Origin: Rhodoferax ferrireducens
Lineage (GTDB): Bacteria > Pseudomonadota > Gammaproteobacteria > Burkholderiales > Burkholderiaceae_C
Assembly (NCBI GenBank): GCA_002083775.1
Contig: MTEI01000005.1
Coordinates: 1 to 64,000 of the forward strand
Reading direction: 5' to 3'
Length of the DNA: 64,000 nucleotides
The position numbers were made by a program, and so were the translations under genes. Below are positions 1-8,516 of the stretch, piece after piece. Within the stretch, counting starts at the first letter, position 1; each line of letters opens with the position of its first letter. The notes below the pieces were generated by a model, which made no database searches, was not told the DNA's origin, and saw nothing but the letters and a program-made list of their open reading frames with translations.

Positions 1-536
1 GCGCGGGTGAACACGGCAAAGGCTTTGCGGTGGTGGCGGCTGAAGTACGCAAGTTGGCCGAGCGCAGCCAGGAAGCCGCCAAAGAAATTGGTGAACTCGC
101 AGGCAACAGCGTCATGACCGCAGAGCGTGCCGGTAAATTACTCGATGAAATTGTGCCCAGCATCCAGAAAACCAGTGAACTTGTGCAAGAAATTGCCGCT
201 GCCAGCGCCGAGCAAAGCGAATCGGTCACCCAGATTGGCGGCGCCATGGGCCAGCTCAGCAAAGCCACCCAGCAAAACGCCAGCGCCAGTGAAGAACTCG
301 CCGCCACCAGCGAAGAGCTCTCTGGCCAAGCCGAGCAGTTGCAGCAAAGCATTGCGTTTTTCAATACGGGCGAGGACAGCGCCCCCACGCGGGATCGTTT
401 TGCAGCTGCCCCGGCGGCAGAGCGCCGTGTCGGTGCGGGCGTCGGCGCTACTCGTCGCATGGCTGAGCCCAGCCACGCCCCGCTGATTGCCGCCCCGGTG
501 CGACGTGGTGATTCGGGCAACTTCAAACCTTACTAA
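1..536 (+). CDS. Methyl-accepting chemotaxis protein, C-terminal part (5' end outside window)
   Basis: This is the cytoplasmic signalling end of a chemoreceptor, which controls the CheA kinase. The frame is open from base 3 at the window edge. The first residues (AGEHGKGFAVVAAEVRKLAE) are the highly conserved hairpin tip that contacts CheA and CheW. A long heptad-rich helix follows, with Glu/Gln-rich sites suitable for CheR/CheB methylation. After about residue 120 comes a low-complexity tail ending GNFKPY, with no NWETF-type CheR docking pentapeptide. The gene lies 11 bp before cheR, so receptor and adaptation enzymes are probably co-transcribed. Ligand domain and membrane segments are outside the window, so the ligand cannot be guessed. 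Confidence 0.95.
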   Translation, partial: AGEHGKGFAVVAAEVRKLAERSQEAAKEIGELAGNSVMTAERAGKLLDEIVPSIQKTSELVQEIAAASAEQSESVTQIGGAMGQLSKATQQNASASEELAATSEELSGQAEQLQQSIAFFNTGEDSAPTRDRFAAAPAAERRVGAGVGATRRMAEPSHAPLIAAPVRRGDSGNFKPY

Positions 537-547
537 GAAAGCGTCTT

Positions 548-1366
548 TTGACCACCCTGACCTTCAGCGACCGGGATTTCAAGCGCATTTGCCAGATCAT
601 GTACGACGCAGCGGGGCTGTCGTTCAACGACTCCAAAAAGTCGTTGATCCAGTCGCGCCTGGCAACGCGCATCCAGCGCATGGGCCTGGACAGTTTTGGC
701 GACTACATTGACCTGCTGGAAGACGAGTCGCAGGCGGCCGAGTTCCAGATGGCGGTGGACATGCTGACCACCAACGAGACCTATTTTTTTCGTGAGCCCA
801 AACATTACGAGGTGCTGGAGGCCGAGCTGTCCGGGCGCAAAAGCAAGGCGCCCATTGCCATCTGGAGTGCCGCAGCATCGTTTGGCGACGAGGCCTACAG
901 CACCGCCATGCTGTTGTCAGACCTGCAGATGCAGGGCCGCATCGGGGGGGACTGGTCGATTCTGGCCACCGACATCAGCCACCGCGTGCTGATGAGCGCC
1001 AAGGAAGCCATTTACCCTGAAGACCGTCTGCGTGCCGTCAGCCCGGAGCGCCTGCGCCGCTACTGCCTGCGTGGTGAGGGCGAGTCCGCCGGGCAAGCGC
1101 TGATGCAGGACAAGATCCGCGAACGGGTGCAATTTGGCCGGTTGAACCTGTGCCAACCGATGGACGGCATGGGACCGTTTGACGTGATCTTTTTGCGCAA
1201 CGTGCTGATTTACTTCGATGTTCCCACCAAGATTGCGGTGGTGGACCGGGTGCTGGCCACGCTCAAACCGGGCGGCCTGTTTTTTCTGGGCACGGCCGAG
1301 GGCCGGGTGGCCTGCCAGACGCCGCTGCAAACCGTGCAGCCGGGCGCGTTTCGCAAGATCGGGTAA
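548..1366 (+). CDS. cheR: Chemotaxis protein methyltransferase CheR
   Basis: CheR transfers methyl groups from S-adenosylmethionine to glutamates of chemoreceptors and is the adaptation partner of CheB. The 272-residue protein has an N-terminal helical domain (about 1-75), then the SAM-binding domain with the family motif in the form IWSAAASFGDEAYS and a later NVLIYFD motif. Length is normal for the family. The start is a TTG at 548; no ATG gives the full N-terminal domain. It follows the receptor gene by 11 bp and precedes cheD by 12 bp, a typical betaproteobacterial order. The SAM-binding loop lacks the Ser-Thr-Gly form seen in many homologues (it reads S-F-G), a minor variation. Confidence 0.96.
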   Translation: MTTLTFSDRDFKRICQIMYDAAGLSFNDSKKSLIQSRLATRIQRMGLDSFGDYIDLLEDESQAAEFQMAVDMLTTNETYFFREPKHYEVLEAELSGRKSKAPIAIWSAAASFGDEAYSTAMLLSDLQMQGRIGGDWSILATDISHRVLMSAKEAIYPEDRLRAVSPERLRRYCLRGEGESAGQALMQDKIRERVQFGRLNLCQPMDGMGPFDVIFLRNVLIYFDVPTKIAVVDRVLATLKPGGLFFLGTAEGRVACQTPLQTVQPGAFRKIG

Positions 1367-1378
1367 CGCGGAGCACCT

Positions 1379-1837
1379 ATGGCTGTATATGAACTGATGC
1401 CTGGTGACGTGGCGCTGGGCTACGCGGGCGACCAACTCAAGACGCTACTGGGCTCCTGCGTGAGCGTGATCCTGACCGACCCGCGTCGTACCGTGGGAGT
1501 GATGAGCCATATCGTGCATGTGGGGCGCCCCAACCCCGCCAACCAGCACAACACCGCCTATGGCAGTGTGGCCATGGCCGAGATGGTGCGCCTGCTGCAC
1601 AGCACCGGGTTTTCGCCGCGCAGTTGCCACGCTTATGTGGTGGGCGGTGGCAACATGTTCCCCAACCTTTACACCCACCACCACGTGGGGGCCAACAATG
1701 TGGACTGGGTGATGGGCTACATGGAACATCACAAAATCACGGTGCTCAAAGAAGACCTGGGTGGTAGCGCCTACCGCAAGCTGCTTTGGACCGTGGGGCC
1801 GGGCGAACCGCTGGTGGAAGCGGTTGCCAACGGCTGA
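1379..1837 (+). CDS. cheD: Chemoreceptor glutamine deamidase CheD
   Basis: CheD deamidates specific glutamines of chemoreceptors to glutamates, making them substrates for CheR. At 152 residues it has the expected length. The catalytic cysteine lies in TLLGSCVSV (Cys27) and the catalytic histidine in VMSHIVH (His44), the same spacing as in characterised CheD proteins. The start ATG at 1379 follows a weak GGAG just after the cheR stop. The gene sits between cheR and cheB, so all three adaptation enzymes are likely made from one transcript. Confidence 0.96.
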   Translation: MAVYELMPGDVALGYAGDQLKTLLGSCVSVILTDPRRTVGVMSHIVHVGRPNPANQHNTAYGSVAMAEMVRLLHSTGFSPRSCHAYVVGGGNMFPNLYTHHHVGANNVDWVMGYMEHHKITVLKEDLGGSAYRKLLWTVGPGEPLVEAVANG

Positions 1838-1875
1838 GCACACGACGCACAACAACACAACAAGAAGGACAACAC

Positions 1876-2964
1876 ATGCCAGTGAAAGTATTTGTGGTGG
1901 ACGACTCGGCGGTGGTCAGGCAGGCGCTGGCGCACATGCTGGCGGGCAATGCCGAGGTGGAGTTGATTGGCAGCGCGCCCAACCCGCTGCTGGCCATGGA
2001 TGCCATCCGCAAAAACCCGCCCGATGTGCTGCTGCTCGACATTGAAATGCCCGGCATGGACGGGCTGACCTTTCTGCGCCAGATCATGGCCGGCACACCC
2101 ATCCCCACAGTGATCTGCTCCACGTTGTCCACCGAAGGCAGCAAGGTCGCGCTGGACGCGTTAAGCGCCGGAGCGGTGGCGATTCTGGCCAAACCCAAGC
2201 TGGGCCTGAAGCAGCACCTGGACGACTCGCGCCACGAGATGATCCAGACACTGAAATCTGCCGCCAGGTCGCGGCCACGCGCTAGAGGCACTATGCCTTC
2301 AGTAGCTACTCGCCCCTTACAGACGGGGGCTACAGGCCAAAATGTCATACAAAACCGGGCACCGGTACTCAGCGGTGTGCACGCCTTTGCCATGAACAAA
2401 CCGGTGGTGATTGGCAGCTCCACCGGTGGCACGCAGGCGCTGGAGCTGGTGCTGACCAGTTTGCCGTCAGACGCGCCGGGCATTGCCATCACCCAGCACA
2501 TGCCCGAAAAATTCACCGCCATGTACGCCCAGCGCCTCAACGGCATCTGTGCCATGAACGTGCGCGAGGCCAAAGACGGTGACCGGTTGGAGCGCGGTGT
2601 GGCACTCATCGCCCCCGGCGGGCGGCACATGCAGCTCACCAAAAGCAACGGCCAATATCACGTCAAGGTGTTCGATGGCCCGCCAGTGAATCGCCACAAA
2701 CCGTCGGTGGACGTGTTGTTCAAGTCTGCCGCCGAGTGCGCCGGGCGTGATGCTTTAGGCATCATCATGACTGGCATGGGTGACGACGGCGCCCGCGGCA
2801 TGAAGCTCATGCACGACCAGGGCGCGCGCTGCATTGCGCAAAACGAAGAAACCTGCGTGGTGTTTGGCATGCCCAAGGAAGCCATCAAACTCATGGCGGT
2901 GGACGACGTCCTGCCGCTCGAAAGCATGGCACGCGCCATTCTGCAGTTTGATTCACGCGCCTGA
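1876..2964 (+). CDS. cheB: Chemotaxis response regulator protein-glutamate methylesterase CheB
   Basis: CheB removes receptor methyl groups when phosphorylated by CheA. The receiver domain (about 1-125) has VDDS, the phospho-acceptor Asp55 in LLLDIEMPGMDG and the conserved lysine in LAKPK. The C-terminal methylesterase domain (about 172-360) has the catalytic triad motifs GSSTGGT, QHMPEKF and MGDDGA. I chose the ATG at 1876, preceded by AAGGAC, over an upstream in-frame extension that overlaps cheD, because the receiver then begins normally at MPVKVFVVDD. The interdomain linker (about residues 136-158) is encoded by a copy of the dispersed palindromic repeat, read in frame. Confidence 0.96.
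   Translation: MPVKVFVVDDSAVVRQALAHMLAGNAEVELIGSAPNPLLAMDAIRKNPPDVLLLDIEMPGMDGLTFLRQIMAGTPIPTVICSTLSTEGSKVALDALSAGAVAILAKPKLGLKQHLDDSRHEMIQTLKSAARSRPRARGTMPSVATRPLQTGATGQNVIQNRAPVLSGVHAFAMNKPVVIGSSTGGTQALELVLTSLPSDAPGIAITQHMPEKFTAMYAQRLNGICAMNVREAKDGDRLERGVALIAPGGRHMQLTKSNGQYHVKVFDGPPVNRHKPSVDVLFKSAAECAGRDALGIIMTGMGDDGARGMKLMHDQGARCIAQNEETCVVFGMPKEAIKLMAVDDVLPLESMARAILQFDSRA
2303..2338 (+). repeat. Palindromic repeat copy inside cheB (linker)
   Basis: The arms TAGCTACTCGCCCC and GGGGGCTACAGGCC match the dispersed repeat with a few substitutions, in the TAGCTA-first orientation. It is read as S-V-A-T-R-P-L-Q-T-G-A-T-G-Q-N, exactly between the receiver and esterase domains. Similarity to the family extends beyond the core (about 2281-2350). 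Confidence 0.75.
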
Positions 2965-2980
2965 TTTGCTATTTTATAAA

Positions 2981-3015
2981 TAGCTACTAGCCCATATGAA
3001 TAAAGGGCTGGAGGC
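2981..3015 (+). repeat. Palindromic repeat copy downstream of cheB
   Basis: Intergenic copy of the dispersed repeat in the TAGCTA-first orientation: TAGCTACTAGCCC, a short loop, then AAGGGCTGGAGGC. It starts 16 bp after the cheB stop and is flanked by A/T-rich sequence (2971-3029). Confidence 0.85.
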
Positions 3016-3099
3016 TTATTTCTTATAAATGGCAACCGTAAATCCTTACGCAGTCACGCCTTTTGCCGTGTCATTAACATGGCTTGAAAGCTTCAGACC

Positions 3100-3119
3100 C
3101 CTTGCGAAGGCAAGGCTTT
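3100..3119 (+). terminator. Possible terminator hairpin after the chemotaxis genes
   Basis: CCTTGC and GCAAGG form a 6-bp stem around a GAAG loop, followed by CTTTT. It lies between the repeat after cheB and the next gene. The short stem and T-run make this a weak call. Confidence 0.35.
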
Positions 3120-3145
3120 TGCCAACTTTCACGCCAGGAGACACC

Positions 3146-3583
3146 ATGCAAACCACTTTTCGCTTTCCTTCTGCACGCACCGCAACGGCCGTGCTCGTGC
3201 TGACCATGGCTTCGCTGACCCTGCCCTCGGTGGCGCACGCCAAGCGCTTGTTCGGAGGAGTCAAGTCGATGCCTCGGACCAGTGCGCCCAAACCGCCGAC
3301 GCCGCCAGTGGCCCCAGTGGCTGCCGCCGCCAAGGCCCCGGCAGCCGCCGCGGCACCCGCTGCCCGCAGCCCGGGCATGTTGGGCACGGTGGGCGCTGTG
3401 GCGGCGGGCGCTGCCGTGGGCACCATGGCTGGCAGCGCGATGGCAGGCAGCATGTCTGCCGACAAGGACGCCCAGGCCAAAGAGACCCAAGCACTCGCAG
3501 CTGAAAAAGAAGCCAAGGAACTGCAGCGCCAAGCCGATGAGGCCAAGCGCCGCGCTGAAGCGGCCCGCGCCGCCGTGCAATAG
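3146..3583 (+). CDS. Small exported Ala-rich protein with glycine-zipper segment
   Basis: I do not recognise a specific family. The ATG at 3146 follows a good ribosome site (AGGAG, 6 bp) and yields 145 residues. Residues 1-28 look like a cleavable signal peptide ending S-V-A-H-A before KRLFGG. A Pro/Ala-rich stretch follows (about 40-75), then a Gly/Ala-rich hydrophobic segment with GxxxG-like spacing (about 77-100), then a charged helix rich in Lys/Glu/Ala (about 103-145) likely to form a coiled coil. The AKRLFGG-KS start of the mature protein recalls the start of exported Tim44-domain proteins of betaproteobacteria, but no Tim44 domain follows. Function unknown; probably an envelope protein. 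Confidence 0.75.
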   Translation: MQTTFRFPSARTATAVLVLTMASLTLPSVAHAKRLFGGVKSMPRTSAPKPPTPPVAPVAAAAKAPAAAAAPAARSPGMLGTVGAVAAGAAVGTMAGSAMAGSMSADKDAQAKETQALAAEKEAKELQRQADEAKRRAEAARAAVQ

Positions 3584-3611
3584 GCTGAGGCTGCGGCCTG
3601 GGGCAGACGGC

Positions 3612-4019
3612 TCAGCGCGCGGCCAGTAACTGCTTCAGCACGTTCTTGTGCAGCGGTTTGGTGAACGAGCCCAGCAGCCGGATGCCCTGCCCGGTGGCAA
3701 TATCACGCGCCAGAGACAAGGTGGACACATCCACCCCAGTGACCAGCACCACATCACCCGGGTACTGGTGCTGGGCCAGTTCAGACATGAATTCGATACC
3801 GTCCATATCTGGCATGAACACATCGCAAATCAGCAGTTCGGGCGGGCTGCCCATGGCCGCCAGGGCGCGCAGCGCGCTGCGGCCGTTGTCAGCCATCTGG
3901 ATATTGACAATGCCCTCGGCGGCCAGCATCTCCTGAAGTACCTCCCGGCTGAAAGCATCATCATCCACGATCAACACCGATGGCATGGGTTTTTGAGCAG
4001 TTTGAGGGTCCATGACCAA
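3612..4019 (-). CDS. Stand-alone response regulator receiver protein
   Basis: The 135-residue protein is one CheY-like receiver domain with no output domain. It has the acidic pocket VDDD (about 18-21), phospho-acceptor Asp66 in ICDVFMPDMDG and the conserved lysine in SFTKPL. The C-terminal part (GIRLLGSFTKPLHKNVLKQLL) resembles receivers normally joined to EAL domains more than CheY. A second receiver of the same type lies at 12602-13009. The gene is 67 bp downstream of a hybrid kinase on the same strand, so it may take phosphate from that kinase's HPt domain. A start two codons later (4013) is also possible. Confidence 0.9.
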   Translation of the reverse strand: MVMDPQTAQKPMPSVLIVDDDAFSREVLQEMLAAEGIVNIQMADNGRSALRALAAMGSPPELLICDVFMPDMDGIEFMSELAQHQYPGDVVLVTGVDVSTLSLARDIATGQGIRLLGSFTKPLHKNVLKQLLAAR

Positions 4020-4086
4020 TTCCTGTAACGAGTTTCTACATATTATTGAACGATGTCGCGTGCGCGTCTATCACCCAAATAGGGGA

Positions 4087-7000
4087 TCAGGGAGTAAAAC
4101 GCAGCGCGGCAACAATCTGCGACTCCGCCTGGGCAAAGACCTGCGGTAATTGCGCCCCCAAGTCACTGCACAAGGTGGCGTTGCCCGTTTGGCCGGCGGT
4201 TTCCAGCTGCAGGCATAACTCGCCGAGCGCCATGGCACCCACGGTGCGGCTGGCCGACTTGAGGGCATGCGCCACGCTGGTCACCGTGGCTGTGTCGTGC
4301 GCCTGCCCGGCCCGGTTCAGGCTGGCCACCTGGCCGCGCGCATTCACCAGGAACTTGCCCAGCAGACGATGCTGCATGGCCAGGTTGGCGCCCACCATCT
4401 CGCTCAGGGCCAGGCTGTCCCACACCGGCAGGTCCATGAGCGCCACCGCCGCGGGCGCTGCGGGCACCGGTAGCGGGTCAAGTGGCACGGCATTGGCCGG
4501 GGTGGGCAGCCACTTGGCCAGCATCGGGCGCAGGTCCTGCAAGCGCAGGGGCTTGCTCAGGTAGTCGTCCATGCCGGCGTTGCGGCAGCGCTGGGCCTCG
4601 CCTTGCATGGCATTGGCCGTCACGGCAATGATGGGGTGGTGCACACCGCCCGTTTCCAGCTGGCGGATGGCGGCCGTCAGCTCAAAGCCGTCCATATGCG
4701 GCATGTGGCAGTCGGTCAGCAGCAGCGCGTATTGGCCACGCTGCCACATCGCCAGGGCCGATGCACCGTCCACCGCCACATCGGCGCTGTAGCCCAGCAG
4801 CTGCAGCTGCTCGTGCAGCACGTCGCGGTTGGTTTCGTTGTCTTCGGCAATCAGGATCAGCGGCAAATCGGCCTGCGGGTGCAGGGTTGGCAGCGGCACC
4901 CTGGCGGGCGCTGGCTGACTGGGAACGGCAGCTTCTTGCGGTACGCCTTCGGGTGCTTCGCGCAAGGGCAGCTCAACTGTGAACTCTGACCCCTGGCCCA
5001 GGGTACTTTGGGCCTTGATGCGACCGCCCATCAGCTCCACCAGCCGCTGGCTGATGGACAGCCCCAGCCCGGTGCCGCCAAAACGGCGCGCAGTGCTGGC
5101 GTCGGCCTGGGTGAAGGGGGTAAACAGTTTGGCCACGGTGGCGGGTTCGATGCCGATGCCGTTGTCGCTGATGCGCAGGTACAGCCCCGGCTGCCCGTTG
5201 GCGCGGTGACCACTGGCCACCCGCACATTCACCCGGCCGGTCTGGTCGGCGGTGTTGTGGGTGAATTTGAGCGCGTTGCCCACCAGGTTGAGCAGCACCT
5301 GGCGCAGCCGCGTCGGGTCACACCACACCCAGGCGGGTAGCTGCGGCGATACCCACAGCAAAAGCTCGATGCCTTTGGCGCGCGCGGCGGGCTGCATCAG
5401 CTGCACCACACCTTGCACCACTTCATTGAGCTGGGTAGGAATGCTCTCCACGGCCAGCTTGCCCGCCTCGATCTTGGAGTAATCCAGAATGTCGTTGAGG
5501 ATGTCCAGCAGCGCCAGCGACGACTGGTGCACCGTGCCCAGCATGCGCTGCTGATCTTTGGTCAGGGGGGTCTGCTGCAGCATGTCCACCATGCCGATCA
5601 CACCGTTCATGGGGGTGCGAATCTCGTGGCTCATGTTGGCCAAAAAGCTGGACTTGGCGGCGTTGGCGGCGTTGGCGGCTTCGCGCGCCTCGTTTAGGGT
5701 GCTGACATCGCGCGCTGACGCAAAGACGCCCAGCACCTGGTCTTCCTGGTCGCGGTAGACGCTGGCATTGAACAGCAGGTGGGTCTCACTGCCGGTGACG
5801 TGGCGGATGGTCAGCGGGTAGTCATTGACCCGGTCTTGCGCAATCACCTTGTGCGACAGCGCTTGCGCCTGAGCGGGGTCGGTGAAAAAGTCTGAGAAGT
5901 CGTTGCCCACCAGTTCACGCCGGTCGACGCCGGTCATGGCCTCGGTGGCCTCGTTCACATCGGTGATCTGACCATGCGGATTGATGGTGAACAGCGGGTC
6001 CACACTGGCTTCGATCAGGCTGCGGGCGTACCGCGCCGCGGCTTGGGCCTCGGTTTCGGCGCGGTGCAGGTCAACGGTGCGCTGTTGCACCAGTTCCTCC
6101 AGGTGCTCGCGGTAGTTTTGCAATTCGGACTCGCCGGCCATGCGTTCGGTGATGTCGGTGTTCATGGTGATGAATTCCACCGGCTGGCCGGTCTCGTTCA
6201 TGAACGGCACCACCGTCATCGCCACCCAGAACAGACTGCCATCTTTAGCCCGGTTGCACACTTCACCCTGCCAGGTTTTGCCCGCCTGCACGTTGTCGTA
6301 CAGCGCGGCAAAAAAAGCCTTGGGGTGAAAGCCCGAGTTGAACAGGCGGAAGTCGCTGCCCAGCAGGTCCTCCAGCGTGTAGCCACTCACCTCGCAAAAA
6401 CTGGGGTTGGCGTGGGTGATACGGCCATCTGCGTCACTGATGGTGAGCAACACATGCCGGTCCATGGCCTGCTGGTAACGCGTCAGTTTTTGCGCCAGGG
6501 CCTGCGTGCGGGCGAGGGTCTGGCGCGTGGTGGACTCGCTATGTTGCAAGTCCGCTTCGCGTTGCCCCAGCGTGTCGAGCAGGTAATTGAAGCCGTCAAT
6601 GAGCTGGCCAACCTCGTCATTGCTGACCTTGGGCAGGGGTTGGGTCGGGTGCCCGGTTTTGGCCTGCTCCAGCAAGGCGCGAAACGCCGTATGAATGGGC
6701 CGCAGCTGGCGACGCAGCAGCCACCAGGTCAGCGCGGTGGCCAGCAGCGAAACCAGCAGCGTGGCCATCAAGATACGGTGGGTCAGCTTGTTGACCGGCG
6801 CAAAGGCTTCGCTGGTGGGCAAGGTGGCCAGCAGGCTCCAGCCGGTGGACTCCATCAGTGCGGCGGAGGCCAGCACCTCCTGGCCCTGGGTGTCATACAG
6901 CACGGCCGAGCCGATGAGGCCCTGGGCAAAGTGGCTCAACGCCCGGTTTGCGTTGGGTGAGGGCAGGTCTTGCAGCCAGGGCACCTGCTCGGGCCCGGTG

Positions 7001-7665
7001 CTCAGCAGCCGCGACTGACCGGCAATCACCATGTAGCTGCCGCTTTGTCCATAGTGTGAGGTCAGCAGCGGCGTCAGGAAGTTAGGTTTCCCCAGATTGA
7101 CCAGCCCGCCCATGGCGCCGATGACCTGCCCGGTGGCGTTGCGTATGGGCGTGGCAAAGGCGACCACCGGCGCCTTGTACTCCGGGCTGATCGTTGGCGT
7201 GCCGATCACGTTTCGCCCCTCGCGCAGTGCTGTGCCGGTGGCAGGGCGGTTACTCAAATCGGCACCTCGGTAGGTATCCAGCGCTGGGTATGCGGCCACA
7301 ACCTGACCATGGCTGTCCACCAGAGTCATGCCGCCGGTGAAAAAGTTCACCAGGGTCAGCCGGGTCGCCAAGAAATGTTGCAACTCACCCGGAGAGCGGG
7401 ACATCATCGGCACCACCAGCTGGCCCACTTCTTCCAGGGTTTTCAGGCGTGCGGCCAGGGTCCGGTTCAGGTCTCCCGCCTGCAGGGTCACCGTGGCCAG
7501 CTGTTGCTGGCCAAGCAGTTGCTCCACATCGCGGCGCAACGCCCGCTCGGCATACCACGACAGCGACCACAGCAGCGATAAAAACACCGCCAGCGTCAGC
7601 AGCGTGATGCGGGTTTGCAGCGATCGCCAGGACGTCGGGCTGATGGGTTTGGGTTGGAGACTCAT
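4087..7665 (-). CDS. Hybrid sensor histidine kinase (dCache-HAMP-PAS-PAS-HisKA-HATPase-REC-HPt)
   Basis: Membrane sensor kinase of 1192 residues built for a four-step phosphorelay. TM1 about 20-38; periplasmic double-Cache-like sensor about 40-290; TM2 about 298-317; HAMP to about 370; two PAS domains (about 395-510 and 545-655); HisKA with phospho-acceptor His680 in NMSHEIRTP; HATPase with DNGIGI and FGGTGLGLSI; receiver with Asp985 in LLTDCHMPH; HPt with His1133 in AHALKSASR. The ATG at 7665 is chosen by comparison with the paralogous kinase at 8513-12493, which also begins just before SWRSLQTRIT; an upstream in-frame extension is probably not translated. It lies 41 bp after the HDOD gene. 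The ligand is unknown. Confidence 0.95.
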   Translation of the reverse strand: MSLQPKPISPTSWRSLQTRITLLTLAVFLSLLWSLSWYAERALRRDVEQLLGQQQLATVTLQAGDLNRTLAARLKTLEEVGQLVVPMMSRSPGELQHFLATRLTLVNFFTGGMTLVDSHGQVVAAYPALDTYRGADLSNRPATGTALREGRNVIGTPTISPEYKAPVVAFATPIRNATGQVIGAMGGLVNLGKPNFLTPLLTSHYGQSGSYMVIAGQSRLLSTGPEQVPWLQDLPSPNANRALSHFAQGLIGSAVLYDTQGQEVLASAALMESTGWSLLATLPTSEAFAPVNKLTHRILMATLLVSLLATALTWWLLRRQLRPIHTAFRALLEQAKTGHPTQPLPKVSNDEVGQLIDGFNYLLDTLGQREADLQHSESTTRQTLARTQALAQKLTRYQQAMDRHVLLTISDADGRITHANPSFCEVSGYTLEDLLGSDFRLFNSGFHPKAFFAALYDNVQAGKTWQGEVCNRAKDGSLFWVAMTVVPFMNETGQPVEFITMNTDITERMAGESELQNYREHLEELVQQRTVDLHRAETEAQAAARYARSLIEASVDPLFTINPHGQITDVNEATEAMTGVDRRELVGNDFSDFFTDPAQAQALSHKVIAQDRVNDYPLTIRHVTGSETHLLFNASVYRDQEDQVLGVFASARDVSTLNEAREAANAANAAKSSFLANMSHEIRTPMNGVIGMVDMLQQTPLTKDQQRMLGTVHQSSLALLDILNDILDYSKIEAGKLAVESIPTQLNEVVQGVVQLMQPAARAKGIELLLWVSPQLPAWVWCDPTRLRQVLLNLVGNALKFTHNTADQTGRVNVRVASGHRANGQPGLYLRISDNGIGIEPATVAKLFTPFTQADASTARRFGGTGLGLSISQRLVELMGGRIKAQSTLGQGSEFTVELPLREAPEGVPQEAAVPSQPAPARVPLPTLHPQADLPLILIAEDNETNRDVLHEQLQLLGYSADVAVDGASALAMWQRGQYALLLTDCHMPHMDGFELTAAIRQLETGGVHHPIIAVTANAMQGEAQRCRNAGMDDYLSKPLRLQDLRPMLAKWLPTPANAVPLDPLPVPAAPAAVALMDLPVWDSLALSEMVGANLAMQHRLLGKFLVNARGQVASLNRAGQAHDTATVTSVAHALKSASRTVGAMALGELCLQLETAGQTGNATLCSDLGAQLPQVFAQAESQIVAALRFTP

Positions 7666-7706
7666 GGCAGGGGAATGGCCAGGGGGTATTGTGCGCTGCG
7701 GCCAAG

Positions 7707-8516
7707 TCAGCCCAGCAGCTCGTGCAGGGCCGGGCAAAGAATGTCCAGCGGGGTAATCGCCAATGGCGTCGTGATGGCGGGCAGACCCAGGTATTGCGCC
7801 GCATCCAGCGGCCAGGTGGCCAGCATGTCTGGCGTCAGCGGTTCCTGGGTGGCGGCCCAGGCCTGCCAGGCCGAGACCCGGGTGAGTGCGGCCAGGCTAG
7901 CCACCTGGCGGGGCAGATCGGCACCCAGCGGTGCGCCCATAGCCTGCAGCACCTGCGTGAACAGCGCCGGAAACTGCCAGCGCCGGGCCAGTTCGGCGCT
8001 GACATCGGTGTCGCTGTAGCCCAGCGCCTGGCGCTGCAGGGCTGGAAGCTGAGGGGCCAGCAGTCCATCGGGTCGCTGGAGTTGCAGCACCATCTGGCCC
8101 ATACCCTGCAGCAAGCCCAGGGTGTAAGCCAATTCGGCGTCCACCCCGGCAGCGGGCGCACCCTGGCGTGCCAGGGCGGCGGTATGCAGGTTAAAGCGCC
8201 ACAGGGGCCGCAGCAGGGTCGGCGGCAGCTGCCCAAAGCCGCTGATCAGCCCCAGGCTGACCACCAGCGTGCGCACATTCACCTGCCCCAGCAGCTGCAT
8301 GGCCTGGCCGATGGCGCGAATTTGCTGCGGCATCTGGTAACGCGCCGAGTTGGCCACTTGCAGCAGCCGCGCGCTGATGGCCTGGTCGGCGGCAATCAGC
8401 TGCGCCAACTGGTCATCTGGCGCAGCGTCGTCGCCCGAGCGTGCCAGTACCTCCTGCACCACCCGGGGGATGGGTGGCAAGGCCTGAAAACCGTCAAAAA
8501 GTGCCTGGAGTGTCAT
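7707..8516 (-). CDS. HDOD domain protein
   Basis: The 269-residue protein consists mainly of an HDOD domain (about 10-210), a non-catalytic relative of HD hydrolases found in bacterial signalling proteins. Typical features are PPIPRVVQEVL at the start, the AQLIAADQAISARLLQVANSA block, and AIGQAMQLLGQVNVRTLV. No other domain is visible. The ATG overlaps the TGA of the upstream hybrid kinase by 4 bp (ATGA), which suggests translational coupling and a shared pathway. Its exact role is unknown; HDOD proteins often act in c-di-GMP or two-component outputs. Confidence 0.92.
   Translation of the reverse strand: MTLQALFDGFQALPPIPRVVQEVLARSGDDAAPDDQLAQLIAADQAISARLLQVANSARYQMPQQIRAIGQAMQLLGQVNVRTLVVSLGLISGFGQLPPTLLRPLWRFNLHTAALARQGAPAAGVDAELAYTLGLLQGMGQMVLQLQRPDGLLAPQLPALQRQALGYSDTDVSAELARRWQFPALFTQVLQAMGAPLGADLPRQVASLAALTRVSAWQAWAATQEPLTPDMLATWPLDAAQYLGLPAITTPLAITPLDILCPALHELLG

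Noticed and set aside
1746..2648. Antisense open frame of 300 codons across cheB
   Set aside because: It lies over a complete CheB and reads as Arg/Ser-rich shadow sequence with no family motif.
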